Below are positions 1 to 6,249 of a stretch of 7,871 nt of DNA, piece by piece (position 1 is the stretch's first letter; every line of letters begins with the position of its first letter). A program made the translations under genes and the position numbers. Origin of the DNA: Nitrospinota bacterium (GTDB taxonomy: Bacteria > Nitrospirota > Nitrospiria > Nitrospirales > UBA8639); NCBI GenBank assembly GCA_022561525.1, contig JADFRB010000072.1, forward strand, positions 1 to 7,871, given 5' to 3'. The notes beneath the pieces were generated by a model that was not told the origin of the DNA, did no database searches, and was given only the letters and a program-made list of their open reading frames with translations.

Positions 1-54
1 AAAGCCAATAAAAATTGCCAGCACAAAAATCGTGATCCCTGAAACTATATCCAT
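1..54 (-). CDS. pntAB: NAD(P) transhydrogenase alpha subunit, membrane part (PntAB), 5' end only
   Basis: Only the first 18 codons are inside the window, reading MDIVSGITIFVLAIFIGF. The segment FVLAIFIGF matches the first transmembrane helix of the small membrane part of the alpha subunit in bacteria that split PntA into two proteins. The ATG lies 6 bp after the pntAA stop codon on the same strand, and an AGGAG Shine-Dalgarno sits inside the end of pntAA, so the two are co-transcribed and probably translationally coupled. In the family this subunit contributes part of the membrane domain that carries protons. The gene continues off the left edge, and the beta subunit gene pntB would be expected beyond it. 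The identification relies on position plus one helix. Confidence 0.85.
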   Translation of the reverse strand, partial: MDIVSGITIFVLAIFIGF

Positions 55-60
55 GGCGTC

Positions 61-1239
61 CTATGTCTCCTCTGCTCGTAAACCAGCCAAGGGCCCTAAA
101 ATCTCCCGAATCCGCGAATGAACAATTGCCCCATCACGGGTTAACATGGTTTCCCGGGTAATTTCATCCTCCATATTGAGGGTCAACTCACCCTTTTTAA
201 CTATATGCAGGAGGAAAGTCGCGATATTTTTGCTGTACATTTGGCTGGCATGGTAAGGAACCAACGAAGAAAGGTCCTCCTGCCCGATTATCGTGACCCC
301 ATGAGCCACAACGGTTTGATTCCCTTTGGTGAGTTCACAGTTCCCGCCACGCTCGGCAGCCAAATCAACAATGACCGATCCAGGTGCCATGGCTGCGACC
401 ATGTCCGCCGTGATGAGCACTGGAGCTTTTTTCCCGGGTACGGCTGCGGTGGTGATGATTACATCACTGGAAGCAATAACTTTGCCCAATAGTTCTCGTT
501 GCCGTCGATAGAACTCTTCATCTTGGGCTTTGGCATAGCCGTCCTTGTCTTCGGAATCACCAGTTTCTAAGGGAAGGTCAACAAATTTCGCCCCGAGGCT
601 CAATACCTGTTCCTTAACAGCCGGGCGAAGGTCATACGCTTCAACCGAAGCGCCAAGCCGACGTGCCATGGATATAGCTTGAAGCCCGGCAACCCCGGCT
701 CCAATAATTAGCACTTTGGCTGGTGCCACCGTGCCGGCTGCCGTCATGAGCATGGGAAACATCTTTGGCAAGGCATTAGCAGCCAACAACACCGCCTTAT
801 ACCCGGCAACGGTTCCCATGGATGAGAGTACATCCATGCTTTGCGCCCTGGTGATTCGCGGCATGAGTTCCATCGCGAATGCCATGACTTTACGGGCATT
901 CAGGTCTCGAAGGGCGTGAGGATTGGAGAGGGCTTCCGCCATGCCAATTATCAATTGACCTGCCTGCATCAAGGGCAAATCCGTCTGGCCTTGTTCTGGA
1001 TTGGAGCCGAGCAGACGAACTTGAACGATAATTTTTGCGGTTTCAAATAACTGAAGTCGCGAAGTGGCAATGGTGGCCCCTTTTTCTTCATAGACAGAAT
1101 CGGGATACCCTGATTCAGCCCCAGCCCCGCGTTCAATGTGCACTTCCATTCCTCCTTTTTGGAGAGAAGGAATAATAGCGGGAATTAAGGCTACACGTTT
1201 TTCGCCAGGATATGTTTCTTTAGGGACACCGACAATCAT
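61..1239 (-). CDS. pntAA: NAD(P) transhydrogenase subunit alpha part 1 (NAD-binding, PntAA)
   Basis: 392 residues, full length for the separate NAD(H)-binding part of the proton-translocating transhydrogenase. The enzyme transfers hydride between NAD(H) and NADP(H) coupled to proton movement; this part is the cytoplasmic domain I. The start MIVGVPKE is the conserved N-terminus of the alanine dehydrogenase/PntA family. Residues 127-150 (PRITRAQSMDVLSSMGTVAGYKAV) are the family signature region. A Rossmann nucleotide loop G-A-G-V-A-G lies at 180-185, followed by EAYDLRPAVKEQV at 200-212 and a conserved VVDLAAERGGNCE-like stretch at about 290-302. The C-terminus ends without membrane helices, which then occur in the next gene. 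No good ribosome binding site precedes the ATG (only GAG at 8 nt). A palindromic repeat element ends 41 bp upstream, so the promoter is either in those 41 bp or within the repeat. Confidence 0.97.
   Translation of the reverse strand: MIVGVPKETYPGEKRVALIPAIIPSLQKGGMEVHIERGAGAESGYPDSVYEEKGATIATSRLQLFETAKIIVQVRLLGSNPEQGQTDLPLMQAGQLIIGMAEALSNPHALRDLNARKVMAFAMELMPRITRAQSMDVLSSMGTVAGYKAVLLAANALPKMFPMLMTAAGTVAPAKVLIIGAGVAGLQAISMARRLGASVEAYDLRPAVKEQVLSLGAKFVDLPLETGDSEDKDGYAKAQDEEFYRRQRELLGKVIASSDVIITTAAVPGKKAPVLITADMVAAMAPGSVIVDLAAERGGNCELTKGNQTVVAHGVTIIGQEDLSSLVPYHASQMYSKNIATFLLHIVKKGELTLNMEDEITRETMLTRDGAIVHSRIREILGPLAGLRAEET
67..71 (-). promoter_or_regulatory. Shine-Dalgarno for pntAB inside the pntAA 3' end
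   Basis: On the minus strand AGGAG lies 12 nt upstream of the pntAB ATG, within the last codons of pntAA. The spacing is slightly long but the motif is strong, and it supports the ATG at position 54 as the start. Confidence 0.6.
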
Positions 1240-1401
1240 GGTGTGTACTCAGAGTCGTCAGTCAAACGATGAACTATTGTGGGAATGTTGAAAAAAGCCG
1301 TCAGCCTACGCTGGAGCTTCGGCAGACAAGCCAGCGGGCGTTCTCGCCATTTTGCCGTGCTCACGTACCCCATGTACGCTCCGCGCGTCAAGCCTACTCC
1401 G

Positions 1402-1420
1402 CCGAAGTAGCTACGAAGGC
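1402..1420 (+). repeat. Internal direct repeat unit a of repeat copy 1
   Basis: CCGAAGTAGCTACGAAGGC recurs 68 bp downstream as CCGAAGTGACTACGAAGGC, 17 of 19 identical. Unit a contains the perfect 8-bp palindrome GTAGCTAC, which unit b lacks. Confidence 0.7.
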
Positions 1421-1469
1421 CGGGAATGGCTGCGGCCTTGCTGGACCTGGCTCCGCCGAGCCTCCTTCA

Positions 1470-1488
1470 CCGAAGTGACTACGAAGGC
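1470..1488 (+). repeat. Internal direct repeat unit b of repeat copy 1
   Basis: Second copy of the 19-bp unit found at 1402-1420. It is followed by GCGGCTTCGC much as unit a is followed by GCTGCGGCC, suggesting that a longer segment of the element was duplicated. Confidence 0.65.
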
Positions 1489-1531
1489 TGAAAGCGGCTT
1501 CGCGCAGGCGAGCGGACTTTTTGAACTTTCC

Positions 1532-1690
1532 TTCCAACTGATGCAGTCTTTCTCCTCTTGAGCATGTATTTGCCATGGGAGTGAAATGTTCAACATTGTC
1601 TATTCGGGCAAACTGGGCAGGATTACCATAAGTGACAAGTCACGGTCAATGCCCCCCAAGGTCTCATGTCTCAATGTTCCGGGAAGAGGG
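1532..1690. other. Non-coding gap after the hydrolase-like gene
   Basis: About 160 bp with no credible gene. It contains a short palindromic site AATGTT-C-AACATT (1584-1596), whose right part mirrors the AATGTTGAA motif at the left edge of the repeat element, and a dyad GTGAC-AA-GTCAC at 1632-1643 that could be a small operator. Neither can be tied to a regulator. Confidence 0.5.
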
Positions 1691-2956
1691 TTATGAGTAC
1701 AGGGCTTTCACGATCTGTCGAGTCTGAAATAACAGGGATGAAAGCCGGGTATAACAGGCATGCCCATAGAGGTGTTCCGCCGTGGGACCTTCCCCGGCAT
1801 CTTGATAGTCAATCAGGAGACATTGGCCGTCATTCGGACATCGAGTGACTCGTCTCGCGCATTCGAGCCATCGCTCAAACCCGTCAAAGGGTTCCAGATT
1901 TTCTCGTAGGGTTTGATTGAGTTCCTCTTCCTGGGGTGTGGCAGGAACGATATCCGTACTGGCGACTGCTAATTGATGAACATAGTCGCCACCGAGCACC
2001 ATGGGCATTTCCATGACGATTTGGGGTAAATCCATTTTCGCCAACCATGTTTTACCGTCGCTTCGGAGCGGACGGTGATTGACCAGATGGAGCAGCTTTC
2101 CGATTCCATTCGTATTCCATCCATACCGTACCGATGTGCCTAAGGTGACGACATCCAAGACCGGGAATGTCTGGGATTGGTTGGTTGCTAGAAATTGCTC
2201 CAATTCCTGGAGATGTGCCAAAACAGGTCGTGGATCATCGGATTGGCTATAGAATTGCCCAATGATTTCAAGCAGTTCCTCACGAACAAAGGATTCCTCC
2301 GGACCTAGAAAATTTGACAATAGGGCAGCGAGTTGACCAGCCTGGCCATGGGCTATGATCAGGACACGGTGATTCTCATTCAAATGCAAGGTCTGTTGGA
2401 GGTGAGTTAATTCATGCAGCAGCTCAAAGGTGGCTTCCATTCGACCGAGGTGGTGATGCACGGATGACCAGAGGTGCCGAACGCAGGTAATAGGTGATGA
2501 CCCGGAAGAAGAAAGAGCGTCCTGAAGGCCTTGTTGATACTCGGCGGTAAAATTTCCTCGATCCTGCACAAGTTCGTCGAGCCGTGTTTTCGTGGCATCA
2601 TTATTGGGGAAGGGAGGCGTGATGGCCGTATCCTCTTGGCATTTTTGGTAATCCGCCGGCCTTAGTAGGGCGAGTAAGGATTCCAATCCTGGAATGCCAC
2701 GAGAATATCCTCGTTTTAACCCTCCCAACTCATCCAAGCGTCCGGCTCCAAATACATCCGCGCCTAAATATGAACCGTACAGTAGTAGCACCATACGGAC
2801 TCCCGAGTCATGCAGAGTTTTACCAGCCACACCCAAGGCATCCTGCCAGGCGGGTGTAAAGGGTTGAGCCCCAGGTTCGAGGGTAAGATAGGTGACGCGA
2901 TCACCTGGATCAGATCGTGAATATTTTGAGTGGCGAAAGTTATTGTCTTCAGGCAT
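1691..2956 (-). CDS. Alpha/beta-hydrolase-like protein with a degenerate nucleophile elbow, function unknown
   Basis: 421 residues with no signal peptide or membrane helix, so probably cytoplasmic. The fold is suggested by three landmarks. A beta strand with a turn, VLLLYGSYLGADVFG, lies at 56-70, where active relatives usually have a His-Gly oxyanion motif and Tyr-Gly is found here. VLIIAHGQAGQLAALL at 198-213 is in the position of the nucleophile elbow G-H-S-x-G but has Gly204 in place of serine. VLDVVTLGTSVRYGW at 266-280 resembles the VVTLGTP strand of lipases and esterases. Later stretches GGDYVHQLAVASTDIVP (322-338) and YGHACYTR (397-404) contain candidate histidines. Gly204 is encoded by GGC, one transition from the serine codon AGC. 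The ATG at 2956 is preceded by AAGGGA at a suitable distance. It is divergent from the secreted phosphatase-like gene. It may be a pseudoenzyme or use a different nucleophile. The fold call is moderate and the specific function is unknown. Confidence 0.7.
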   Translation of the reverse strand: MPEDNNFRHSKYSRSDPGDRVTYLTLEPGAQPFTPAWQDALGVAGKTLHDSGVRMVLLLYGSYLGADVFGAGRLDELGGLKRGYSRGIPGLESLLALLRPADYQKCQEDTAITPPFPNNDATKTRLDELVQDRGNFTAEYQQGLQDALSSSGSSPITCVRHLWSSVHHHLGRMEATFELLHELTHLQQTLHLNENHRVLIIAHGQAGQLAALLSNFLGPEESFVREELLEIIGQFYSQSDDPRPVLAHLQELEQFLATNQSQTFPVLDVVTLGTSVRYGWNTNGIGKLLHLVNHRPLRSDGKTWLAKMDLPQIVMEMPMVLGGDYVHQLAVASTDIVPATPQEEELNQTLRENLEPFDGFERWLECARRVTRCPNDGQCLLIDYQDAGEGPTAEHLYGHACYTRLSSLLFQTRQIVKALYS

Positions 2957-3178
2957 GTGGTCCCTTGCCTTTCGAGTTAATCAAAAAAAGGCACAGGCCA
3001 TTCTCATACCTCGAAAGAGGAATGCGGTGCAACGATGAGCCGACGGGCGGGAATCTCCAACTGACTTCATTTTTTGTGAAAGGTCGTGAAAAATGCGGAT
3101 AGTTGACCGTCAGAAAATGGGCATGGTAATTTGATTTCAGCTGCTATAGCGGGTTTTCCTGTAATTTTTAAGGTTTAA
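2957..3178. promoter_or_regulatory. Divergent intergenic region with promoters for both neighbouring genes (presumed)
   Basis: This 222-bp gap separates two divergent genes and must contain both of their 5' regions. The right part (about 3120-3178) is AT-rich, with TAAGG just before the ATG at 3179. I could not pick out a convincing -35/-10 pair on either strand and no clear operator dyad is visible. Confidence 0.45.
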
Positions 3179-4237
3179 ATGTTCCCATTTTATTCAACCT
3201 GCATATCGAAAACATTCATGAAAAAAAATCCTGTGCATTTTCGGTTTTGTCTATTATTTGGGGCGTCAGCCCTATTCTTAAGTGTGTCTCTGTTGTGGTC
3301 TTCTGTAGCGTTTGCCGTTCAGGCTCAGCATGTCATCCTTTTTGTGCTGGAAGGGGTTAATAGCGAGACAATAGAAGCCAACGACTTACCCGTTCTCAAA
3401 AAGTTGGCCAAAGAAGGAGCGACTAAACTTCACGCTCAGTCCGTTTCCCCGCCTTTGACAGTGCCCGCGATGGCAACTCTTCTCACAGGGCTCCCCGTGG
3501 CCAAGCATCGGATCAATCACGAGTGGGAGACGTATGATTTCTCTCGATCGTTTCTTCGTTCACCAACAATGTTTGATTACCTTGATTTATCTGGTGGCAT
3601 AGATACCGCGCTGTTTATTATGGATGAACGGTTTTATCAATTATCCAGACCTGAAATTTATGTGGATCTGCAGACATGCGGCAAAGCCAAACCACAATGC
3701 AATCCTGAAACCGTGGTTGGCTACATTGAGGATTATCTCCGCAAGGTCACGAGTCGAGGAGGATATGGATTTCGGCTGTTTACCGTTCCTGGTCTCCTTG
3801 TCACGCATTTTCCCGCACCATTGGATGCCGCGTTGAAACGCGGATGGGAGTCCAACGCCTATAAAAAGGCGCTCACGTCAGTCGATACAGCCATCGGAGA
3901 TGTTCTCGAAATTTATCGCGGGCATCAAGTCTTAGACAAGACAATGGTGATTGTCACCGGTCTGAATGGTCAAGGCATGGCAAAAAGCGGGCATGAAAAT
4001 GGTTCGTCTGGAACAAAGGCCCTCCAAGGTATTTCCGTTCCCTGGATTGCGTGGGGAGCGAATATTAAGCCAGGATATCGTATCAAATCCACAGTCTCAA
4101 TTATGGATACAGGCGCAACAGTGATGGAAGCCTTGGGTTTGGAAACTCACACGGAATGGCAGAGCAAGCCCCTCAATGAAATTTTTGTGGCAACCCCTGA
4201 ACGAAAGACCACAGGCAATGAAAGTTTTGGGCGGTAA
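3179..4237 (+). CDS. Secreted alkaline-phosphatase-superfamily protein (phosphodiesterase/sulfatase-like), altered metal site
   Basis: 352 residues from the first ATG, which has TAAGG six nt upstream; an internal ATG at 3218 would give a more standard signal peptide starting MKKNPVHFRF. Residues 22-46 form a hydrophobic export segment ending SSVAFA, so the protein is likely periplasmic or secreted. The mature part follows the nucleotide pyrophosphatase/phosphodiesterase pattern: VILFVLEGV (52-60), PPLTVPAMATLLTG (91-104) with Thr94 at the nucleophile position, a W-E-S-x-x-Y...VDTAIGDVLEIY segment (223-246), MVIVTGLNGQGM (256-267), and VPWIAWGANIKPGY (287-300). Several ligand positions differ from the family: the first Asp is Glu58, and the usual Ser-Asp-His/Asn-Gly motif reads Gly-Leu-Asn-Gly at 261-264. 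His272 is retained. The protein is also shorter than typical members. Activity is therefore doubtful. Its 3' end overlaps the next gene by 20 nt. Confidence 0.75.
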   Translation: MFPFYSTCISKTFMKKNPVHFRFCLLFGASALFLSVSLLWSSVAFAVQAQHVILFVLEGVNSETIEANDLPVLKKLAKEGATKLHAQSVSPPLTVPAMATLLTGLPVAKHRINHEWETYDFSRSFLRSPTMFDYLDLSGGIDTALFIMDERFYQLSRPEIYVDLQTCGKAKPQCNPETVVGYIEDYLRKVTSRGGYGFRLFTVPGLLVTHFPAPLDAALKRGWESNAYKKALTSVDTAIGDVLEIYRGHQVLDKTMVIVTGLNGQGMAKSGHENGSSGTKALQGISVPWIAWGANIKPGYRIKSTVSIMDTGATVMEALGLETHTEWQSKPLNEIFVATPERKTTGNESFGR

Positions 4238-4595
4238 ATTAGATCAGTTGGCTCCATTGAGTTCGTTTTTGGCTGGGGCGGTCATGGTCATCTTGCTTGG
4301 ATTCTTTCAAGCCGGTGCCAGTATTGCCGCTGAACTCGTGAATCCCCTCACCAGAGAACATACCATTACTATTGATCCCACAGCGTTGAATCCTCCCACC
4401 TGGTGGCATGTTCCGGGTGTCACCCCACTTATTTGGACGAAAGATCCAATGACGTACGAGTCGTATCGGACAACTGATGTGCACGAAATCAAGTTAAAAC
4501 CTGGTGAATATCGTTTTGGCACCTTTACCTTCGATTTTTTGTTTCGTGTGACGCTCGATGGCCAATTAGAATTTGATGAATCCTTATCGCAGTGA
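4218..4595 (+). CDS. Small exported protein of unknown function
   Basis: 125 residues from the ATG at 4218. I do not recognise the family. The N-terminus MKVLGGKLDQLAPLSS is followed by a hydrophobic stretch LAGAVMVILLGFFQAG and a plausible signal-peptidase site ASIA-AEL, so it should be exported or anchored at its N-terminus. The mature part of about 85 residues is rich in aromatic residues and prolines (NPPTWWHVPGVTPLIW, LKPGEYRFGTFTFDFLFRVTLDGQLEFDE), consistent with a small all-beta domain. A longer start at 4176 exists in the same frame but would place 14 polar residues before the signal and deepen the overlap with the phosphatase-like gene, so I prefer 4218. The 20-nt overlap with that gene suggests coupled translation and a shared role in the envelope. 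An alternative is a lipoprotein, but there is no lipobox cysteine. Confidence 0.65.
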   Translation: MKVLGGKLDQLAPLSSFLAGAVMVILLGFFQAGASIAAELVNPLTREHTITIDPTALNPPTWWHVPGVTPLIWTKDPMTYESYRTTDVHEIKLKPGEYRFGTFTFDFLFRVTLDGQLEFDESLSQ

Positions 4596-4690
4596 GTGAA
4601 TGGCCGAAGCACACATACGCTCGTTATTGTGTGTAGTCACACGCAACCTTATAAACAAGAACGTGATTACGATTATACGAGTATGAATTA
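4596..4690 (+). promoter_or_regulatory. Leader of the HEAT-repeat gene with alternative hairpins
   Basis: The TGTGTG at 4628-4633 can pair either upstream with CACACA at 4610-4615 (12-nt loop) or, through GTGTG, downstream with CACAC at 4638-4642 (4-nt loop). The two pairings exclude each other. The sequence that follows is AT-rich (about 4649-4690) and could hold a promoter for the downstream gene, but no clear -35 box is visible. Confidence 0.35.
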
Positions 4691-4695
4691 GAGGG
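4691..4695 (+). promoter_or_regulatory. Ribosome binding site of the HEAT-repeat gene
   Basis: GAGGG, 7 nt before the ATG at 4703. It is the best Shine-Dalgarno in the plus-strand group and fixes the start of the HEAT protein. Confidence 0.75.
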
Positions 4696-4702
4696 ATATT
4701 CC

Positions 4703-6088
4703 ATGTCTCAAAGAGTTCAAGATTTGATTGAAGCCTTGGAAGATGTTGATGATGCTACCCGCGAGGAAGCCGCAAAGGCTTTGGCTGACCTAGGCGATCC
4801 GAATACCCTTGATGAACTTCTGACGGCCATAGAAGACGACTACTGGGCGGTTCGGGTTCAGATCGCATGGGCCTTGGCCAAAATCGGTGGGGAGCGAGCC
4901 ATCGATGGGCTTATAGTTCTATTCAATGATTCCATGATGGAGGTTCAGGCTGAGGCTGTCTTGGCCATGGCTTCGATGGGTCAGAACACGGTGCCAAAAT
5001 TGATCACCTGTTTGAAAGATGAGCGGTGGCGAGTTCGTGAGCAAGCCGCCAAATCACTTGGATTACTCAAAGATTCGCAAGCTGTTCAGGGCTTAATGAT
5101 TGTCGCCGGACGGGATCGGGATGGCGCTGTCAAAAGTGCTGCGGCTGAGGCGTTAGGACGCATTGGCGATTCAAAAGCCGTTCCCGCACTCATTAAACTG
5201 TTTAAAGATACGTCGAAGATTGTTCGGGAAACCGCCGGGACTGCGTTGCTGTATATTGGGGAAGACTCCATCCCCGCATTAATCGAAACCTTGAAAGATC
5301 CACATTTTGTCGTTCGCTGCCATGGGGTTCGTGCGTTGGGAGGAATGACAACTGACTATCAAATGGGCAGGGCCTGGACAACTGATTCACGGGTGGTTGA
5401 TGCGTTAATCGTGGCGCTCAAAGATGAAGATCGAGCCGTGCGTGAAGATGCCACGATTGCATTGGGAATTATTGGTGACCCCAAGGCCGTAGATGGGTTG
5501 ATAGAGGCCATGAAAGAGGGAGCCGTCAAACGTCATGCAATATCCGCCCTGGGAATGATCGGGGATGCCAGGGCTTTACAGCCTGTGATGGACGCGCTCA
5601 AAGGGAAGGGGTTTATTCAACAAGGGACGCCGACTCCAGGCTGCATTATCAGTGAGGATCAACTGATCAAAGAAGCTGCCGCCACTGCGTTGGGTCATTT
5701 CCGTGACCAGAAGGTGATTCCGGATCTTATTTTTCTTTTAAAGGACATTGTATTGCGAGAGTACGCGGCTTCATCGTTGGTTTTGATGGGGGATGTGGCG
5801 ATTGAACCCCTTGTGGCGTTTCTCCATGACCCAGATGCCTCGAAGGTGGGAAAAGAAAGCGAGCGAGTCATGGCCTTTGCCTCCACTCGGCTCACGGCTT
5901 CGAGCGCGTTAAAAAAGACGGTTCTGGAGACATTAAAAAAGTTAGGCTGGGAGCCTCTCAAAGACGACGACGATCAAAGCACAGAATTACAATATACCGA
6001 TCCTGATAAAGTGCTGGGTGAAGAAGGCCGATTCGGCGCATCAGGAGATTTTGCCAGACCAGCCAAGGGTCTGAAAATAGAACGCTAA
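4703..6088 (+). CDS. HEAT-repeat (PBS-lyase-type) scaffold protein
   Basis: 461 residues built almost entirely from about a dozen HEAT-like helical pairs of 30-31 residues. The repeat consensus is easily read: D-x-x-x-x-V-R-x-x-A-A-x-A-L-G-x-I-G-D-x-x-A-V-x-x-L-I-x-x-L-K-D, for example around 105-135, 137-165, 169-197 and 239-269. The repeat run is interrupted at about 214-230 (TTDYQMGRAWTTDSRV) and 301-322 (GKGFIQQGTPTPGCIISEDQ), two loops that may be the functional surfaces. The array closes with LKKLGWEPL (411-419), a common cap of such proteins, followed by an acidic, probably disordered tail (420-461). There is no signal peptide. Proteins of this type act as protein-interaction scaffolds or, in cyanobacteria, as phycobilin lyases; there is no evidence for a lyase role here. 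It may be co-transcribed with the two exported proteins upstream. Confidence 0.93.
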   Translation: MSQRVQDLIEALEDVDDATREEAAKALADLGDPNTLDELLTAIEDDYWAVRVQIAWALAKIGGERAIDGLIVLFNDSMMEVQAEAVLAMASMGQNTVPKLITCLKDERWRVREQAAKSLGLLKDSQAVQGLMIVAGRDRDGAVKSAAAEALGRIGDSKAVPALIKLFKDTSKIVRETAGTALLYIGEDSIPALIETLKDPHFVVRCHGVRALGGMTTDYQMGRAWTTDSRVVDALIVALKDEDRAVREDATIALGIIGDPKAVDGLIEAMKEGAVKRHAISALGMIGDARALQPVMDALKGKGFIQQGTPTPGCIISEDQLIKEAAATALGHFRDQKVIPDLIFLLKDIVLREYAASSLVLMGDVAIEPLVAFLHDPDASKVGKESERVMAFASTRLTASSALKKTVLETLKKLGWEPLKDDDDQSTELQYTDPDKVLGEEGRFGASGDFARPAKGLKIER

Positions 6089-6165
6089 GCGTTACCTGCC
6101 TACCTACAATCTACTTCACTACATGGCTGTACGGAAATATGCATGCAGTTGCGCATGGGAGGTTT

Positions 6166-6243
6166 CGTGATGCGTAAACCGTAATCCGTGAATCGTAAGA
6201 TAGAAAAATTTCTCTTTTTACGGATCACGCCTCACGGATTACG
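6166..6243. repeat. Cluster of short inverted repeat units in the convergent gap
   Basis: The plus strand carries unit X CGTGATGCGTAAA (6166-6178) and unit Y CGTAATCCGTGA (6180-6191), followed by inverted copies X' (6217-6229, 12 of 13 matches) and Y' (6232-6243, perfect). Because X and Y resemble each other, the sequence can form nested hairpins (Y with X', X with Y') or a crossed pairing (X with X', Y with Y'). It sits between the end of the HEAT gene and a minus-strand remnant, where a bidirectional terminator would be expected, and T-rich sequence lies in the loop. This is a repeat or terminator rather than a gene. Confidence 0.7.
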
Positions 6244-6249
6244 ATCCCC

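Larger units (their letters stand above)
1281..1531. repeat. Palindromic intergenic repeat element, copy 1
   Basis: A non-coding element of about 250 bp. The left end GGGAATGTTGAAAAA and the right end GGACTTTTTGAACTTTCC (1514-1531) are imperfect inverted repeats of each other, extending into GCCGTCAGC on the left and GCGAGCGGAC on the right. Inside are a small GGCG-TTCT-CGCC hairpin (1337-1348) and a 32-bp core (1356-1387) holding the stem CGTAC/GTACG with a 5-nt loop. The left 25 bp (1281-1305) match copy 2 at 7786-7810 at 23 of 25 positions, and the core matches 7830-7861 at 30 of 32. A 19-bp unit is present twice inside (1402-1420 and 1470-1488). The T-runs at the ends suggest the element could also act as a bidirectional terminator. 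Open frames across it are GC-rich and arginine/serine-rich, and I regard them as spurious. Whether it is a MITE, a REP-like element or a structured RNA cannot be settled here. Confidence 0.75.

Noticed and set aside
1269..1576. Several overlapping 60-70-codon open frames on both strands in the pntAA upstream gap
   Set aside because: They lie over the palindromic repeat element, overlap one another in different frames, and are rich in Arg, Ser, Pro and Ala as expected from translating GC-rich repeats.
3131..3160. Possible promoter TTGATT...TATAGC in the divergent gap
   Set aside because: The two boxes are only about 8 bp apart, too close for a sigma-70-type promoter.
4176..4217. Longer start for the small exported protein
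   Set aside because: It adds a polar stretch before the signal segment and increases the overlap with the upstream gene; no ribosome binding site is visible before it.
4307..4612. 101-codon minus-strand frame opposite the small exported protein
   Set aside because: It lies antisense to a gene with a convincing export signal, has no recognisable domain and no good ribosome binding site.
5695..5961. 88-codon minus-strand frame inside the HEAT gene
   Set aside because: It is a shadow of a strongly conserved repeat protein on the other strand.
4703..6088. Phycobilin lyase function for the HEAT protein
   Set aside because: The similarity is to the generic HEAT-like repeats shared by many scaffold proteins; no phycobiliprotein genes or other photosynthetic context are present.
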